This document shows, one piece after another, positions 61,731-64,000 of a stretch of 64,000 nucleotides of DNA. Each line of letters opens with the position of its first letter. Position 1 is the stretch's first letter. Under the pieces are notes generated by a model, which saw only the letters and a program-made list of their open reading frames with translations, was not told the origin of the DNA and did no database searches. Location: positions 78,122 to 142,121 of the forward strand of contig NZ_BNCL01000010.1 of NCBI RefSeq assembly GCF_014656455.1, written 5' to 3'. A program made the position numbers and the translations under genes. This stretch comes from Paracoccus aerius. GTDB taxonomy: Bacteria > Pseudomonadota > Alphaproteobacteria > Rhodobacterales > Rhodobacteraceae.

Positions 61731-63539
61731 TCAGTGGCTGATCGCCCCGGCTGCGCCGCGCGGAACCCGGATCGATTCGACCAGGTCCTGCACATGTGCC
61801 GGGGGCCGCTTGCTGACCGCCGAGACGGCAAAGGCCACGGCAAAGTTGATCAGCGCGCCGATGGTGCCGAAGGATGCGGGCGAGATGCCGAACAACCAGG
61901 CATCGGGCGTGTCGGGCAACATGTTGGTCCCGGCAATGAAGAACCACCCCTTGTAGGCGAAGATGTACAGGATGGTGGACAGCATCCCCGCGATCATGCC
62001 GGCGATGGCCCCTTCCTTGCCGACGCGGCTCGAGAAGATGCCCATCATCAGCACCGGGAAAATCGAGCTTGCGGCAAGGCCGAAGGCCAGGGCCACTGTC
62101 TGCGCCGCAAAGCCGGGCGGGTTCAGCCCCAGAAGCGTCGCAACCAGGATCGAGACTGCCATGGACACGCGGGCCGCAAGCAGTTCGTTCTTTTCGCTGA
62201 TGTTCGGGCGCAGCGTGCCCTTGATCAGGTCATGGGACACTGCGCTCGAGATCGCCAGCAGAAGGCCGGCCGCAGTGGACAGCGCCGCCGCAAGTCCGCC
62301 TGCCGCGACGATTGCGACGACCCAGCCGGGCAGGTTGGCGATTTCCGGATTGGCGAGGACCATGATGTCGTTGTTGACGGTGGTCAGCTCGTTGCCGCCC
62401 AGGCCCTGCGCCGCCGCCATCTCGGCCGCGGGGCCTTCGGTTGCGGTGTCGTTGTAGTACTGGATCAGGCCGTCGCCGTTCTTGTCCTCCCATGCCAGCA
62501 GGCCGGTGGTCTGCCAGTTGCGCATCCAGGCCAGGTCCGGGCGCGACTCGATGTCGCTCAGCGCGACGGCGGGCTGGCTGAAGGTGTCGCCCGCCTGCGC
62601 GCCCGGCCACATGGTGGTGGTCAGGTTGAAGCGCGCCATCGAGCCCACGGCGGGGGCCACGGTGTAAAGCAGCGCGATGAAGACAAGCGCCCATCCGGCC
62701 GACTTGCGGGCGTCGGCCACCTTGGGGACGGTGAAGAAGCGGATGATGACATGCGGCAGGCCCGCGGTGCCGATCATCAGGGCCATGGTGAACAGCACCA
62801 TGTCCAGGGTCGAGTTGTGATGCCCGGTATACTGGCGAAAGCCCAGATCCGTCACCACCTGGTCCAGCTTGGCCAGGAAGGCCATGCCCGACGCGTCATG
62901 CGTGGCGAACAGGCCCAGCTGCGGCAGGACATGACCCGTCAGCTGCAGGGAGATGAAAACCGCCGGGATCGTATAGGCGATGATCAGCACGATGTATTGG
63001 GCCACCTGGGTATAGGTGATGCCCTTCATGCCCCCCAGCACCGCATAGCAGAACACAAGCGCCGCGCCGATCCACAACCCGGTCGAGTTCGACACCTGGA
63101 GATAGCGCGAGAAGGTGACGCCCACCCCGGTCATCTGGCCGATCACATAGGTGATCGAGACGATCAGCAGGCAGATCACGCCGATGATCCGCGCAGTCTG
63201 GGAATAGAAGCGGTCGCCGATGAACTCGGGCACGGTGAACTTGCCGAACTTGCGCAGATAGGGCGCAAGAAGCAGCGCCAGCAGCACATAGCCGCCCGTC
63301 CAGCCCATCAGATAGGTCGAATTGTCATAGCCGGTGAAGGCGATCAGCCCCGCCATCGAGATGAAGGACGCGGCCGACATCCAGTCGGCCGCCGTGGCCA
63401 TGCCGTTCATGACCGGGCCGACGCCCCGGTTGGCAGCATAGAATTCGGCCGTGGAACCCGCGCGGGCCCAGATGGCGATGCCGATATACAGCGCGAAGGA
63501 CGCGCCGATGACCAGCAGGTTCAGGGTAAACTGGCTCAT
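61731..63539 (-). CDS. Sodium:solute symporter large subunit (ActP-like, VC_2705 type)
   Basis: A 602-residue SLC5-family membrane protein with about 13 helices: STAEFYAANRGVGPVMNGMATAADWMSAASF, GKFTVPEFIGDRFYS, TAGLPHVIIRFFTVPKVADARKSAG and ALSTAAGLLLAISSAVSHDL. It resembles acetate permease ActP. The small DUF4212 partner upstream indicates the two-subunit VC_2705 branch. With acs at the operon head, acetate or another short monocarboxylate is the likely substrate. GTGAGGAGC precedes the ATG. Confidence 0.93.
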   Translation of the reverse strand: MSQFTLNLLVIGASFALYIGIAIWARAGSTAEFYAANRGVGPVMNGMATAADWMSAASFISMAGLIAFTGYDNSTYLMGWTGGYVLLALLLAPYLRKFGKFTVPEFIGDRFYSQTARIIGVICLLIVSITYVIGQMTGVGVTFSRYLQVSNSTGLWIGAALVFCYAVLGGMKGITYTQVAQYIVLIIAYTIPAVFISLQLTGHVLPQLGLFATHDASGMAFLAKLDQVVTDLGFRQYTGHHNSTLDMVLFTMALMIGTAGLPHVIIRFFTVPKVADARKSAGWALVFIALLYTVAPAVGSMARFNLTTTMWPGAQAGDTFSQPAVALSDIESRPDLAWMRNWQTTGLLAWEDKNGDGLIQYYNDTATEGPAAEMAAAQGLGGNELTTVNNDIMVLANPEIANLPGWVVAIVAAGGLAAALSTAAGLLLAISSAVSHDLIKGTLRPNISEKNELLAARVSMAVSILVATLLGLNPPGFAAQTVALAFGLAASSIFPVLMMGIFSSRVGKEGAIAGMIAGMLSTILYIFAYKGWFFIAGTNMLPDTPDAWLFGISPASFGTIGALINFAVAFAVSAVSKRPPAHVQDLVESIRVPRGAAGAISH

Positions 63540-63549
63540 GACGCGCTCC

Positions 63550-63807
63550 TCACTCGTCCACGCCGTATTCGGCATCCAGCCTGTTCATCCGGGCCGCGTA
63601 CCAGAAGATCAGCACGATGAAGACCAGGATCGAACCCTGCTGCGCGAACCAGAAGCCCAGGTCCGTGCCCCCGATCGGGATGGCTGCAATCAAGGGGCGA
63701 AGGATGATTCCGAAGCCATAGGACACCAGGGCCCAGATGGCGAGGCAGGTATAGATGATGCGGAGATTGGCTTGCCAATAGGCATTCGACGAATGTCTGT
63801 CACTCAT
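63550..63807 (-). CDS. DUF4212 sodium:solute symporter small subunit
   Basis: 85 residues with two membrane helices (about 17-35 and 44-66; ANLRIIYTCLAIWALVSYGF, then TDLGFWFAQQGSILVFIVLI). It is the small partner of VC_2705-type symporters and ends ten bases before the large subunit. GGGAGG lies upstream of the ATG at 63807. An alternative ATG at 63834 adds nine residues. Confidence 0.9.
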   Translation of the reverse strand: MSDRHSSNAYWQANLRIIYTCLAIWALVSYGFGIILRPLIAAIPIGGTDLGFWFAQQGSILVFIVLIFWYAARMNRLDAEYGVDE

Positions 63808-63864
63808 GTCGCTTGGATCCTCCCTTTCAGACATACTGCTGGAGCCGCCTTGTTCTTGTCGCAT

Positions 63865-63886
63865 CCGGTTCTGGCGGCAGAACCGG
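63865..63886. repeat. Perfect inverted repeat between acs and the symporter genes
   Basis: CCGGTTCTG (63865-63873), GCGG, CAGAACCGG (63878-63886): a 9-bp stem in the 113-bp gap after acs. There is no T-run in the direction of transcription. It may be an attenuating or stabilising hairpin, or an operator for a separate symporter promoter. Confidence 0.5.
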
Positions 63887-63920
63887 ACGGCTCGCCTGTT
63901 TCTTCCCCTTCTTCGGGTTT

Positions 63921-64000
63921 TCACCCTCTGTTCATCCTGTTCTGGATGAGGTCGTCGACGACTTCGGGTTCGGCGAGGGTGGAGATGTCGCCGAGGCTGC
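63921..64000 (-). CDS. acs: Acetyl-CoA synthetase Acs (C-terminal end only)
   Basis: The last 25 or so codons, reading SLGDISTLAEPEVVDDLIQN then RMNRG and stop. GD.STLA.P.VVDDLI is the conserved C terminus of acetyl-CoA synthetase, which activates acetate to acetyl-CoA. The rest lies beyond the window. Its position upstream of the DUF4212/SLC5 pair supports an acetate uptake and activation operon. Confidence 0.85.
   Translation of the reverse strand, partial: SLGDISTLAEPEVVDDLIQNRMNRG

Noticed and set aside
59885..61741. Open frame of about 600 codons antisense to the DUF294 gene
   Set aside because: The - strand protein has clear cNMP, CBS and DUF294 motifs; the antisense frame is featureless.

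Overview
The window looks like chromosomal DNA of a high-G+C alphaproteobacterium of the Rhodobacteraceae, most likely Paracoccus or a close relative. This is inferred from the GC-rich codon use, the abundance of TRAP, ABC and tripartite tricarboxylate transporters, the inositol and uronate gene orders, and an EcfG-type promoter candidate before a manganese catalase. I see no rRNA, tRNA, CRISPR array, insertion sequence or prophage. Almost all of the window is coding, and no stretch above about 260 bases lacks a gene.

Layout. (1) 1-3847: the start of mobA, a siderophore-interacting flavoprotein, and an exbB-exbD-tonB energy-transduction operon. (2) 3929-15118: a uronate catabolic island bounded by two GntR/FCD regulators. 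On the + strand are uxaC, a DctPQM TRAP transporter, kdgF, kduI, kduD and uxuB; on the - strand are uxuA and kdgK. Together they import hexuronates and unsaturated uronates and convert them to 2-keto-3-deoxy-6-phosphogluconate. (3) 15214-22241: an exported protein with 18 MORN repeats, NAD synthetase, an LLM flavin oxidoreductase divergent from a frameshifted GH13 glycosidase, and a zinc alcohol dehydrogenase. (4) 22278-39811: a large inositol/cyclitol island. It holds an accessory dehydrogenase plus TIM-barrel pair, two LacI regulators, an ABC importer with two paralogous binding proteins, and iolH-iolG-iolI-iolC/DUF2090-iolD-iolE-iolB. (5) 40015-47720: a stress-like cluster with Mn catalase, a frameshifted DUF2243 membrane protein, an SDR, a DUF4142 protein, a patatin, an MBL hydrolase, a CYP152-type peroxygenase P450, a membrane protein and a PRC-barrel protein. 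(6) 47781-55718, all - strand: the two-component system tctDE, the transporter tctCBA, a PrpB-like lyase, and gamma-glutamyltransferase. (7) 55856-64000, all - strand: the acs 3' end, a small/large SLC5 symporter pair, a cNMP-CBS-DUF294 protein, a small membrane protein, a lone receiver, a membrane sensor fused to a DEDDh exonuclease, and an MFS transporter.

The observations most worth following are the acetate-linked sensor-exonuclease/receiver/DUF294 signalling module, the two frameshifted genes (19.93 kb and 41.46 kb), the duplicated binding protein in the inositol importer, the pairing of an H2O2-consuming P450 with a catalase, and several well-formed operator or hairpin elements (24452, 26660, 53601, 39904).
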